A stretch of 23,256 nt of DNA from PALSA-555 sp036521915 (GTDB lineage: Bacteria > Actinomycetota > Acidimicrobiia > IMCC26256 > PALSA-555), in contig DATDGU010000296.1 in NCBI GenBank assembly GCA_036521915.1, positions 1-23,256 on the forward strand, written 5' to 3'. Every line of letters begins with the position of its first letter. Position 1 is the first letter of the stretch. A program made the translations under genes and the position numbers. Of this stretch, positions 13,759 to 20,711 are shown one piece after another. Below the pieces are notes generated by a model. That model searched no databases, had not been told where the DNA came from, and saw only the letters and a list, made by a program, of their open reading frames with translations.

Positions 13759-14271
13759 ATGACCGTGCACGAGCGACCGTTCGGCCGCTGCCTCGAGGAC
13801 TTCGAGCCCGGCGACGTCTACCGCCACTGGCCGGGCAAGACGATCACCGAGTACGACGACCACCTCTTCTGCCTCATCACGATGAACCACCACCCGCTGC
13901 ACCTGGACGCCTGGTACGCGGAGACCGAGACCCAGTTCGCCAGGAACGTCGTGGTCGGCAACCTCGTGTACTCGCTCGTGCTCGGCATGAGCGTCCCCGA
14001 CGTGAGCGGCGCGGCGATCGCCAACCTCGAGGTCGAGGAGCTGAAGCATCCCCGTCCCACCTTCCACGGCGACACGATCTACGCCGAGTCGAAGGTCCTG
14101 GCGGTGAAGGCCTCGGAGAGCAAGCCCGACCGGGGGATCGTCACCGTCGAGACCCGCGGCTTCAACCAGCGGGGCGAGGAGGTCTGCTACTTCCGCCGCA
14201 AGGTGATGGTGCCGACCCGGGCGGGTGCGCCGCCCCGGCGCCGGCCCTACGAGTCGCCCGACGGCGGGTGA
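13759..14271 (+). CDS. mch: MaoC-family hot-dog hydratase, candidate mesaconyl-CoA hydratase
   Basis: A single hot-dog-fold MaoC protein of 170 aa expected to hydrate an enoyl-CoA. Key segments are YRHWPGKTITEYDDHLFCL, TMNHHPLHLD, GNLVYSLVLGMSVPDVSG, FHGDTIYAESKVL and RGIVTVETRGFNQ. From memory these match almost word for word the MaoC protein of the Streptomyces ccr/meaA/citE cluster, and Mycobacterium tuberculosis Rv2499c beside a CitE homologue. That supports mesaconyl-CoA to beta-methylmalyl-CoA hydration. In the R-hydratase signature (D-x-N-P-L-H) the usual Asp is Asn43 here and only His48 is retained, so catalysis may differ from PhaJ-type enzymes. Rhodobacter Mch is about twice as long. 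The stop overlaps the HIT gene start (GTGA). Confidence 0.87.
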   Translation: MTVHERPFGRCLEDFEPGDVYRHWPGKTITEYDDHLFCLITMNHHPLHLDAWYAETETQFARNVVVGNLVYSLVLGMSVPDVSGAAIANLEVEELKHPRPTFHGDTIYAESKVLAVKASESKPDRGIVTVETRGFNQRGEEVCYFRRKVMVPTRAGAPPRRRPYESPDGG

Positions 14272-14699
14272 GCGGCTTCGACCCGAGCTGCGCCTTCTGT
14301 CGCATCGTCGCCGGGTCCGAGCCGTCCCACGTCGTCCTGGACGATCCGCACGGGGTCGCCTTCCTCGACCAGCGGCCCCTCTTCCCCGGGCACACCCTCG
14401 TCGTGCCCCGGGACCACTTCCCCACGCTGGCCGACCTGCCCGCCGAGGAGCTCGGCCCCTATCTCGCCGTCGTGCAGCGGGTCGCGGCCGCCCTCCCCGT
14501 GGCGCTCGACGCCGTCGGCACGTTCGTGGCCGCCAACAACGTGGTGAGCCAGAGCGTCCCTCACCTCCACTTCCACGTCGTGCCGCGCCGCCCGAAGGAC
14601 GGGCTCCGCGGCTTCTTCTGGCCCCGGGGCCGCTACGAGAGCGAGGAGGCGATGGCCGAGGTGGCGGCCACGCTGCGCCGCCGGTTGCAATCGCCGTAG
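14268..14699 (+). CDS. HIT-family nucleotide hydrolase/transferase
   Basis: A 143-aa histidine-triad protein. The triad HLHFHVVP has His99, His101 and the nucleophile His103. An N-terminal CAFC pair (Cys8, Cys11) with His50 and His99 matches the zinc site of Hint-type members. GHTLVVPRDHFPTL is the other conserved block. HIT proteins hydrolyse nucleoside phosphoramidates or dinucleoside polyphosphates; the specific substrate is unknown. The GTG start overlaps the MaoC stop by 4 nt, so the two are translationally coupled, although HIT proteins have no known role in CoA-ester metabolism. The C-terminus carries the -35 hexamer of the next gene's promoter. Confidence 0.9.
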   Translation: MSGFDPSCAFCRIVAGSEPSHVVLDDPHGVAFLDQRPLFPGHTLVVPRDHFPTLADLPAEELGPYLAVVQRVAAALPVALDAVGTFVAANNVVSQSVPHLHFHVVPRRPKDGLRGFFWPRGRYESEEAMAEVAATLRRRLQSP

Positions 14700-14713
14700 G
14701 TATGTAATAAAGT
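14685..14713 (+). promoter_or_regulatory. Sigma70-type promoter TTGCAA-N17-TAAAGT
   Basis: TTGCAA (14685-14690) and TAAAGT (14708-14713) are separated by 17 nt, and the ATG at 14721 begins 7 nt after the -10. The 20 nt around the -10 (TATGTAATAAAGTAATCG) are the most AT-rich stretch noticed in the window. This is the only promoter here with both boxes near consensus, and it implies strong, leaderless, probably constitutive transcription. Confidence 0.7.
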
Positions 14714-14720
14714 AATCGAC

Positions 14721-15230
14721 ATGACAGAGAGCACGATTGCTGGCTGGTTCGCCGGCCGTGTCCCCGGGGACTGGTTCGCCGGCCCGCCCGAGGTGGACGT
14801 GGACCGGGAGGAGATCCTGGTGCTCGGCCGTCTCGCCGAGCCCGACGTGGGGAGCGGCGACGCCGACGCCCGACGGGCCGCCCGCCGGGCGCGCATCCAG
14901 GGCTACCGGGAGGACACCCGCCAGACCCGGATGCGCATCGCCGACGAGGCCGAGGCCCGGTTCGGGCGCAAGGTGTCGTGGGCGGCGCGCTGCGGCGACG
15001 ACGAGGCCGTGTTCACGAGCATCGCCGCCCCGGTCATGACCCGGCTGCGGATGGCCGAGCGGCGCACCCTCGACACCCTCGTCGACGCCGGGGTCGCCCG
15101 GAGCCGCTCGGAGGCGCTCGCCTGGTGCGTCCGCCTGGTGCGACAGCACCAAGGAGAGTGGATCGACCAGCTGCGTGAGGCGCTCGTCCACGTGGAAGCC
15201 GTGCGCGCCGAGGGTCCCGACACCGACTGA
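14721..15230 (+). CDS. Conserved actinobacterial protein of unknown function
   Basis: A 169-aa protein without a known enzymatic motif. It starts with AGWFAGRVPGDWFAGPPEVDVDREEILVLGRL, then a charged helix (RRAARRARIQGYREDTRQTRMRIADEAEARFGRKVSW) and a C-terminal helical part (MTRLRMAERRTLDTLVDAGVARSRSEALAWCVRLVRQH) that resembles a ribbon-helix-helix-like 'SRSEAL' dimerisation segment. I recall similar unnamed proteins in mycobacteria and other actinobacteria. The absence of a signal peptide indicates a cytoplasmic location. The SRSEAL-type pattern would fit a DNA-binding or antitoxin-like regulator, but no toxin partner is adjacent. The near-consensus leaderless promoter implies substantial expression. 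Confidence 0.8.
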   Translation: MTESTIAGWFAGRVPGDWFAGPPEVDVDREEILVLGRLAEPDVGSGDADARRAARRARIQGYREDTRQTRMRIADEAEARFGRKVSWAARCGDDEAVFTSIAAPVMTRLRMAERRTLDTLVDAGVARSRSEALAWCVRLVRQHQGEWIDQLREALVHVEAVRAEGPDTD

Positions 15231-15274
15231 CCGGCCCGTCGCCGGGTCGCTGTCTGGCCGAGGGGTGGTGAGGG

Positions 15275-15280
15275 TATCGT
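15275..15280 (+). promoter_or_regulatory. Candidate -10 box (TATCGT) of the MBL/flavin reductase operon
   Basis: TATCGT ends 9 nt before the ATG at 15290. The 9 nt (CCTGGGCTG) contain no good Shine-Dalgarno, so the mRNA would be leaderless or nearly so. Confidence 0.45.
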
Positions 15281-15289
15281 CCTGGGCTG

Positions 15290-16180
15290 ATGTCGGGGGG
15301 AACGACCGTCACCTTCTGGGGCGTCCGAGGCTCGACGCCGTGCGACGGCGCCCGCTACGAGCGCTACGGGGGCAACACGTCCTGCGTCGCGCTCGAGGCG
15401 CCCGGGCATCAGCCGATCGTCTTCGACCTCGGGACGGGCCTGCGGGCCTACGGCGACGCGGTCACCGCCCGCTCGGCGGCCGAGCTCGAGGCCAACCGCT
15501 TCCACACCCCGTACCTCGCGACGGCGCTGCTCACCCACCTCCACTGGGACCACATCATCGGGCTGCCGTTCTTCACGCCCGCGTTCCGTCCCGACGCCCG
15601 CGTCGACATCCACGGCCCGGCCCAGCCCGACGGCCTCGCCGCGACGTTCGCCGGCGTGATGAGACCGCCGTACTTCCCGATCACGCCCGACGAGATGGGC
15701 GGCGCGGTCACCTTCCTTGACACGAGCACCGATGACTTCGGCGTGAACGGCGCCAAGGTGCGGTCGCGCTGGGTGCGCCACACCGACCCGACGCTCGGCT
15801 ACCGCGTCGAGCTCGAGGGCGCGTCCGTCACCTACATCTCTGACCACGGGCAGGGCTGCACCGGCGACGCCGACGAGTACGTGCCCGACGACGTGCTCGA
15901 CCTCTGCGACGGCGCCGACCTCGTCATCCACGACGCGCAGCACACCGCGCCCGAGTACGAGGTGAAGCGCCACTTCGGGCACTGCACGATCGACTACGCG
16001 GTGCGCGTCGCCTCCCAGGCCGGCGCGCGCCGCCTCGCCCTGTTCCACCACTGCCCGACGCACTCCGACGACGACATCGACCGGATGCTCGCCTACGCCC
16101 GCGACGTCTCGGCGAAGATCGGCGGGCCCGAGGTCGTCGCCGCCCGGGAGGGCATGCGGCTGACGGTGGGGTCGCGCTAG
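15290..16180 (+). CDS. MBL-fold phosphodiesterase-like hydrolase
   Basis: A 296-aa metallo-beta-lactamase protein of the RNase Z/PhnP/cyclic-nucleotide phosphodiesterase-like branch. It opens with VTFWGVRGSTPCDG and YGGNTSCVAL, has FDLGTGLRAYG, and the zinc motif HLHWDHIIG (His83, His85, Asp87, His88). His164 (VRHTDP), Asp185 (ISDHG) and Asp215/His231 (HDAQ, FGHCTID) follow, with a late HHCPTHSDD block. The FWGVRGSTP opening is typical of bacterial proteins linked to signalling phosphodiesterases rather than tRNA maturation; the substrate is not predictable. It lies 4 nt upstream of the flavin reductase start, so the two form an operon. Confidence 0.9.
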   Translation: MSGGTTVTFWGVRGSTPCDGARYERYGGNTSCVALEAPGHQPIVFDLGTGLRAYGDAVTARSAAELEANRFHTPYLATALLTHLHWDHIIGLPFFTPAFRPDARVDIHGPAQPDGLAATFAGVMRPPYFPITPDEMGGAVTFLDTSTDDFGVNGAKVRSRWVRHTDPTLGYRVELEGASVTYISDHGQGCTGDADEYVPDDVLDLCDGADLVIHDAQHTAPEYEVKRHFGHCTIDYAVRVASQAGARRLALFHHCPTHSDDDIDRMLAYARDVSAKIGGPEVVAAREGMRLTVGSR

Positions 16181-16184
16181 CCCC

Positions 16185-16697
16185 GTGGCCGCCGACGCGG
16201 GGGCGCCCGACGAGGTCCTCCGCCCCGGCGGGGACGACTTCCGCACGGTCCTGGGCCACTTCGCCACCGGCGTCACGATCATCACGGCGATGGACGGCGA
16301 CGAGCCGGCCGGCGTCGCCGCGAACGCCTTCACGTCGGTGTCGCTCGACCCGCCGCTCGTCCTGTTCTGCGTCGCCCGCACCTCGACGACCTGGCCCCGC
16401 ATCGAGCGGGCCCGCAAGTTCGCGGTGAACATCCTCGGTGAGCACCAGGAGCCCCTGTCCCGGCTCTTCGCCACGAAGGGCGCCGACCGGTTCGGCCAGA
16501 GCGACTGGCACCTCGGCGTCGGCGGCTCACCGGTCCTCCACGACGTCCTCGCCTACGTCGACTGCGAGTTCTGGGCCGAGTACGACGGCGGCGACCACAT
16601 CATCGTCGTCGGGCGCGTCCTCGACCTCGGGGTCACCCACCACGCGGGCCCGCTCGTGTTCTTCCGCGGCGAGTACGTCCGGCTCGACACCCCGTGA
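16185..16697 (+). CDS. Flavin reductase-like (FMN-binding) domain protein
   Basis: A 170-aa protein of the flavin reductase domain family, the small component that supplies reduced FMN or FAD to two-component monooxygenases. Motifs: FRTVLGHFATGVTIITA, GVAANAFTSVSLDPPLVLFCV, FAVNILGEHQEPLSRLFA, and the C-terminal CEFWAEYDGGDHIIVVGRVLDL with GPLVFFRGEY. No partner monooxygenase is encoded in the window, so it may serve a distant enzyme or act on its own flavin. The GTG lies 4 nt after the MBL stop, with GGTGGGG upstream inside the MBL gene, indicating coupled translation. The stop overlaps the next small gene (GTGA). Confidence 0.9.
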   Translation: MAADAGAPDEVLRPGGDDFRTVLGHFATGVTIITAMDGDEPAGVAANAFTSVSLDPPLVLFCVARTSTTWPRIERARKFAVNILGEHQEPLSRLFATKGADRFGQSDWHLGVGGSPVLHDVLAYVDCEFWAEYDGGDHIIVVGRVLDLGVTHHAGPLVFFRGEYVRLDTP

Positions 16698-16876
16698 ACG
16701 ACGACCCGGTCGTCGTCGTCATGGGCCCGGACGCCACACGGGTCGGGACGGTCGTCGCCGAGCTCACGGCGCGGGGGCTGCGCGCCGGCGCGTTCGTCGG
16801 CGACCCCGCGACCGAGCGCGACGCGCTCGTGGAGATGCTCACCGAGCTCTACGGCGCCCGCGCCGACCCGAGCTGA
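16694..16876 (+). CDS. Small protein of unknown function, coupled to flavin reductase
   Basis: A 60-aa ORF starting at a GTG that overlaps the flavin reductase stop by 4 nt, the same GTGA junction used elsewhere in this window by secure genes. It begins with a hydrophobic strand followed by a turn (DDPVVVVMGPDATRVGTVVAEL), reminiscent of the first strand and turn of a nucleotide-binding fold but without the Lys of a P-loop. A second helix (ERDALVEMLTELYGA) follows. I do not recognise it. Coupling and codon pattern argue that it is real; alternatively it is the remnant of a longer kinase-like protein. Confidence 0.6.
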   Translation: MNDDPVVVVMGPDATRVGTVVAELTARGLRAGAFVGDPATERDALVEMLTELYGARADPS

Positions 16877-16917
16877 CCCCGCCGCCATCTCCCAGGGCCA
16901 CCGGGAAGGCCTCCTGG

Positions 16918-16923
16918 TAGCCT
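16918..16923 (+). promoter_or_regulatory. Candidate -10 box (TAGCCT) of the ABC exporter operon
   Basis: TAGCCT is preceded by a weak -35 (GGGCCA) at 17-nt spacing and followed by a leader of about 58 nt with GGGAG 8 nt before the TTG start at 16989. Confidence 0.35.
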
Positions 16924-16988
16924 GGCCCCAGCGGCCCGAGCGACCCCGCGCGCCGGGCACGCGTCGCGTTCGGTCGGGAGTTGCTGCG

Positions 16989-18752
16989 TTGGACGAGGAG
17001 CACGCGTCGCGCCGAGCCGGTTGGCGGCTCATGCGCTCGGCGCTCAACACCCAGCGAGGCTGGCTCCTCGGCGGAGTCCTCGCCGGCGGCCTCTGGACCG
17101 GCGCCCGCCTCGCCGGCCCCCTGCTCGCCGCCGCAGCCATCGACCAGGGGATCCTGAAGCAGGACGGCCACGCCATCCTCGTCTACTCGGTCGCGATCGC
17201 GCTCGTCGGCGTCGTCCAGGCCATCGGCACCGCCCTGCGGCGCTACACCGCGTTCCGCATCGCGTACCGCGTCGAGACCGACCTGCGCGAGCGCCTCTTC
17301 GCGCACCTCCAGCGGCTCCACTTCGCCTTCCACGACCAGGCCCAGACCGGCCAGCTCATGGCCCGCGCCAACAGCGACATCCAGCAGGTGAACCTCGTCG
17401 TCGTCCTGCTGCCGCTCACCATCGCGACGACGTTCCTGCTCGCCGGCGTGATCATCGTCATGGTCTCCCAGAGCGTGGTCCTCGCCGTCTTCGCGCTCGG
17501 TGCGCTGCCGCTGCTCAGCCTGGCCGCCGCGCGGTTCTCGCACCGCCTCCACCCCATCTCGCTCGAGCTGCAGAACGAGCTCGGCGACTACTCCGGCGTC
17601 GTCGAGGAGAGCGTCGCGGGCATCCGCGTCGTGAAGGGCTTCGGGACCGAGGCCCGTCAGGAGGACCAGCTCGCCGTCGAGTCCAGCCAGGTCATGGACC
17701 GGGCGCTCGCCGCCGCCCGGCTGCGGGCTAACTTCCTGCCGCTCGTCGACTTCCTGCCCGCTCTCGCGCTCGTGATCATCCTCGGCTACGGGGGCCACCT
17801 CGTCCTGGAGGGCAAGCTGCAGATCGGCGACCTCGTCGCCTTCAACGCCTACATCCTCTATCTCCTCTGGCCGCTGCGCCTCGTCGGGATGCTCGTCGCG
17901 CAGGCGGCGCGGTCCTCCGCCGCGGCCGGCCGCATCGACGAGCTGCTCGCCACCGACACCGCGGTCACCGACCCGGCGCACCCCGCCGCCCTGCCCAGCG
18001 GCGGCGGCGAGGTGCGCTTCGAGGACGTCCGCTTCGGGTACGGGTCCGGGCCCCCGGTCCTCGCCGGCTTCGACCTCGTCATGCGCCCCGGCGAGGCGGT
18101 GGCGCTCGTCGGCCCGACGGCGAGCGGCAAGACGACCGTCGCCCGTCTGCTGCCCCGCTTCTACGACGCGACCGACGGCCGGGTCGTCCTCGACGGCGTC
18201 GACATCCGGAAGCTGGCCCTCCGCGACCTGCGCCGGGCCATCGGAATCGTGTTCGAGGACACGTTCTTGTTCACCGACAGCGTCGCCGAGAACATCGCGT
18301 TCGCCGAGCCGGACGCGTCGATGGACACGGTCCGCAACGCGGCGCGCCTCGCCGGCGCCGCCGAGTTCATCGACGCGCTCCCCGAGGGATACGACACCCT
18401 CATCGGCGAGCACGGGTACTCGCTCTCCGGCGGGCAGCGCCAGCGCATCGCGATCGCCCGCGCCGTGCTCGCCGACCCTCGGGTGCTGATCCTCGACGAC
18501 GCCACCTCGTCGGTCGACCCGACGAAGGAGCACGAGATACGCGCCGCGCTCCGCGAGGTGATGCGCGACCGCACCACCCTCATCATCGCCCACCGGGCGG
18601 CGACCATCGCCCTCGCCGACCGGGTCGTCCTCCTCGACGGCGGGCGCGTCGTCGCCGACGGGCCCCACGAGGAGCTGCTCGCCACCTCCGAGCGCTACCG
18701 GACGGTGCTCGCGCAGGCCCAACCGGCCCCCGTCGCCGGAGCGAGCGACTGA
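16989..18752 (+). CDS. ABC exporter half-transporter, degenerate Walker B subunit
   Basis: A 587-aa half-transporter: six membrane segments in about residues 25-310, then a nucleotide-binding domain with Walker A GPTASGKT (375-382), an atypical Q-loop carrying Glu423 (VFEDTFLF), signature LSGGQ (479-483), Walker B ILDD (501-504) and His535. The catalytic Glu after Walker B is replaced by Asp504, as in the less active subunit of heterodimeric exporters (TM287/288 or BmrCD type). Such pumps export lipids, drugs or peptides; the cargo here is unknown. The TTG start at 16989 is supported by GGGAG with 8-nt spacing; an ATG at 17031 would cut the N-terminal helix. The stop shares one base with the next gene's ATG (TGATG). 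Confidence 0.93.
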   Translation: MDEEHASRRAGWRLMRSALNTQRGWLLGGVLAGGLWTGARLAGPLLAAAAIDQGILKQDGHAILVYSVAIALVGVVQAIGTALRRYTAFRIAYRVETDLRERLFAHLQRLHFAFHDQAQTGQLMARANSDIQQVNLVVVLLPLTIATTFLLAGVIIVMVSQSVVLAVFALGALPLLSLAAARFSHRLHPISLELQNELGDYSGVVEESVAGIRVVKGFGTEARQEDQLAVESSQVMDRALAAARLRANFLPLVDFLPALALVIILGYGGHLVLEGKLQIGDLVAFNAYILYLLWPLRLVGMLVAQAARSSAAAGRIDELLATDTAVTDPAHPAALPSGGGEVRFEDVRFGYGSGPPVLAGFDLVMRPGEAVALVGPTASGKTTVARLLPRFYDATDGRVVLDGVDIRKLALRDLRRAIGIVFEDTFLFTDSVAENIAFAEPDASMDTVRNAARLAGAAEFIDALPEGYDTLIGEHGYSLSGGQRQRIAIARAVLADPRVLILDDATSSVDPTKEHEIRAALREVMRDRTTLIIAHRAATIALADRVVLLDGGRVVADGPHEELLATSERYRTVLAQAQPAPVAGASD

Positions 18753-20551
18753 TGCCGAGCGACGCCGTCCTCGCCGCGTTCTCGAGCGACGAGGAGCCCA
18801 TCACCCGCGAGGACGCCTCGCAGCTCGCGCGCCGCCTCTGGTCGCTGCTCGACAAGTACCACCGCAAGATCTACTTCGCGCTGGCGCTCATCGCGCTCTG
18901 GACCGCGTGCCTGCTGGCCGGCCCGGCGCTGGTGAAGTACGGCATCGACCACGGTCTCACCGCCAAAGACGCGACCGCGCTCTACCTCTCCGCCGGCCTC
19001 TACTTCTGCATCGCCGTCGCCGGGTTCTGGTTCGGCCGCGCCGCGATCTGGTCCGTGTCGAAGATCGGGGAGCCGTTCCTGCGCGACCTGCGCAACAAGG
19101 TGTTCCGTCACCTCATCTCCCTCGACCTGGGGTTCTTCGAGACCGAGCAGACCGGCCGCCTCGTCGCCCGGCTCACGTCCGACGTCGACGCGATGCAGGA
19201 TCTCGTCCAGATCGGCCTGGCCCAGTTCGCCCAGAACGTCTTCCTCTTCGTGGGCGCGGTCGTCGTGATCCTCGTGCTCTCCTGGCAGCTCGCCCTCTGC
19301 ACGCTCGTCGTCGTTCCGCCCGTCTGGTGGGCCAGCCGGTGGTTCCGCCGGGAGTCGAGCCGCGCCTTCCTCGAGGTCCGCGACCGCATCGGCCACAACC
19401 TCGCCACCCTCCAAGAGGGCCTCGCCGGGGTGCGTGTGGTGCAGGCCTTCGGCCGCGAGCCCGCCTTCGCTCGCCGGTTCCGCGCCACGAACGAGGCCCA
19501 GTACGACGCCAACCTCGAGACGGTGCGCATCAGCACCCGCTACTTCCCCTTCATCGAGTACTGCGGGGTCGGCGGCACCGCGCTCATCATCGGCATCGGC
19601 GGCTGGTTCACCACCATCAACATCGTCACCGTCGGCACCGTCGCGGCGTTCGTGCTCTACCTGAACAACCTCTTCGAGCCGGTGCAGCAGCTCAGCCAGC
19701 TGTACAACACGCTCCAGCAGGCCGGCGCGGCGTTGAAGAAGCTGGTCCTGCTGCTCGACACCGTGCCCGCGATCGCCGAGCAGCCCAACGCCCGCGACCT
19801 CGCCCCCGAGGGGGCGCTCGAGGTCGAGCACGTCTCGTTCCGCTACGGCAAGGGACCGCTCGTCCTCCACGACGTATCGGTCACCGTCGGGCTCGGCGAA
19901 CGCCTCGCCCTCGTCGGCCCGACCGGCGCCGGCAAGTCGACGCTCGCCAAGCTCATGTGCCGCTTCTACGACCCGGTCGACGGCGAGGTCCGCTACGCCG
20001 GCCAGTCCCTCGCCGACGCGACCCTGCGCTCGCTCCGCCATCGCATCGTCGTCGTCCCCCAGGAGGGCTTCCTCTTCGCGGGGACCATCCGCGACAACGT
20101 CCGGGTCGGACGACCCGACGCCAGCGACCACGACGTCGACGACGCGCTCCACGCGCTCGGGATCCGCGAGCGGTTTCTCGCCCTCCCCGAGGGCCTCGAC
20201 ACCGAGGTGCGCGAGCGCGGGTCGCGCCTCTCCGCCGGGGAGCGCCAGCTCGTGTCGCTCGCCCGCGCCGCGCTCGCCGACCCGGCCCTGCTCATCCTCG
20301 ACGAGGCGACCTCGAACCTCGACCCGGGCACCGAGCGCGAGGTCGAGCACGCGCTCGAGGCGCTCACCTCGGGCCGCAGCGTCGTCGTCGTCGCCCACCG
20401 GCTCTCCACCGCGGCGCGCGCCGACCGCATCGGCGTCGTCGACGACGGCCGCCTCCAGGAGCTCGGCAACCACGCCGAGCTGCTGCGCCGCGAGGGCCGC
20501 TACGCCAGCCTCTGGGCGTCGTGGACCACCGCTCAAACCCGCGCCAGCTGA
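18752..20551 (+). CDS. ABC exporter half-transporter, catalytic subunit
   Basis: The 599-aa partner of the preceding gene. After an N-terminal extension of about 35 residues there are six membrane segments, then a nucleotide-binding domain with Walker A GPTGAGKS (389-396), Q-loop Gln437 (VVPQEGF), signature LSAGE (493-497), Walker B ILDE with catalytic Glu518, and His549. The signature is altered (LSAGE for LSGGQ) while Walker B is intact, the exact complement of the first subunit. One ATP site of the heterodimer would thus be consensus (this Walker A/B plus LSGGQ of the partner) and the other degenerate. The 1-nt TGATG overlap implies equal, coupled synthesis. Confidence 0.93.
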   Translation: MPSDAVLAAFSSDEEPITREDASQLARRLWSLLDKYHRKIYFALALIALWTACLLAGPALVKYGIDHGLTAKDATALYLSAGLYFCIAVAGFWFGRAAIWSVSKIGEPFLRDLRNKVFRHLISLDLGFFETEQTGRLVARLTSDVDAMQDLVQIGLAQFAQNVFLFVGAVVVILVLSWQLALCTLVVVPPVWWASRWFRRESSRAFLEVRDRIGHNLATLQEGLAGVRVVQAFGREPAFARRFRATNEAQYDANLETVRISTRYFPFIEYCGVGGTALIIGIGGWFTTINIVTVGTVAAFVLYLNNLFEPVQQLSQLYNTLQQAGAALKKLVLLLDTVPAIAEQPNARDLAPEGALEVEHVSFRYGKGPLVLHDVSVTVGLGERLALVGPTGAGKSTLAKLMCRFYDPVDGEVRYAGQSLADATLRSLRHRIVVVPQEGFLFAGTIRDNVRVGRPDASDHDVDDALHALGIRERFLALPEGLDTEVRERGSRLSAGERQLVSLARAALADPALLILDEATSNLDPGTEREVEHALEALTSGRSVVVVAHRLSTAARADRIGVVDDGRLQELGNHAELLRREGRYASLWASWTTAQTRAS

Positions 20552-20602
20552 GCCGTCCCGCCACCCCGGCGCGCCTCGTGGGCGCCGCGCCGCCCCGGTC
20601 AC

Positions 20603-20608
20603 TACGAT
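20603..20608 (+). promoter_or_regulatory. Candidate -10 box (TACGAT) of the cobalamin operon
   Basis: TACGAT lies directly upstream of the first riboswitch stem; initiation about 7 nt downstream would start the RNA near 20611-20615. No -35 match is evident at 17 nt. Confidence 0.45.
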
Positions 20609-20609
20609 C

Positions 20610-20711
20610 CGTCGGTACCGGTCACAGCAGCGAAGTCCGGTTGGATCCCGGCGCTCTCCCGGAACTGTGATGCCTCACGGCGAGCCAGGTCGCCTGCGGA
20701 CCGGTCCGACG
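20610..20711 (+). ncRNA. Cobalamin (B12) riboswitch aptamer
   Basis: The diagnostic B12 box AGCCAGGTCGCCTGC is at 20683-20697. Upstream the core reads CCGG (20637-20640), a short loop and CCGG (20648-20651). TCACAG (20622-20627) can pair with CTGTGA (20665-20670), the conserved ACTGTGA element. A closing P1 stem pairs CGTCGG plus ACCGGTC (20610-20623, one bulged T) with GACCGGTCCGACG (20699-20711). The loop usually written GGTGNAAATC is GTTGGATC here, a deviation. Position, motifs and the downstream cobalamin genes agree, so I am confident in the class though not in exact boundaries. Confidence 0.88.
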
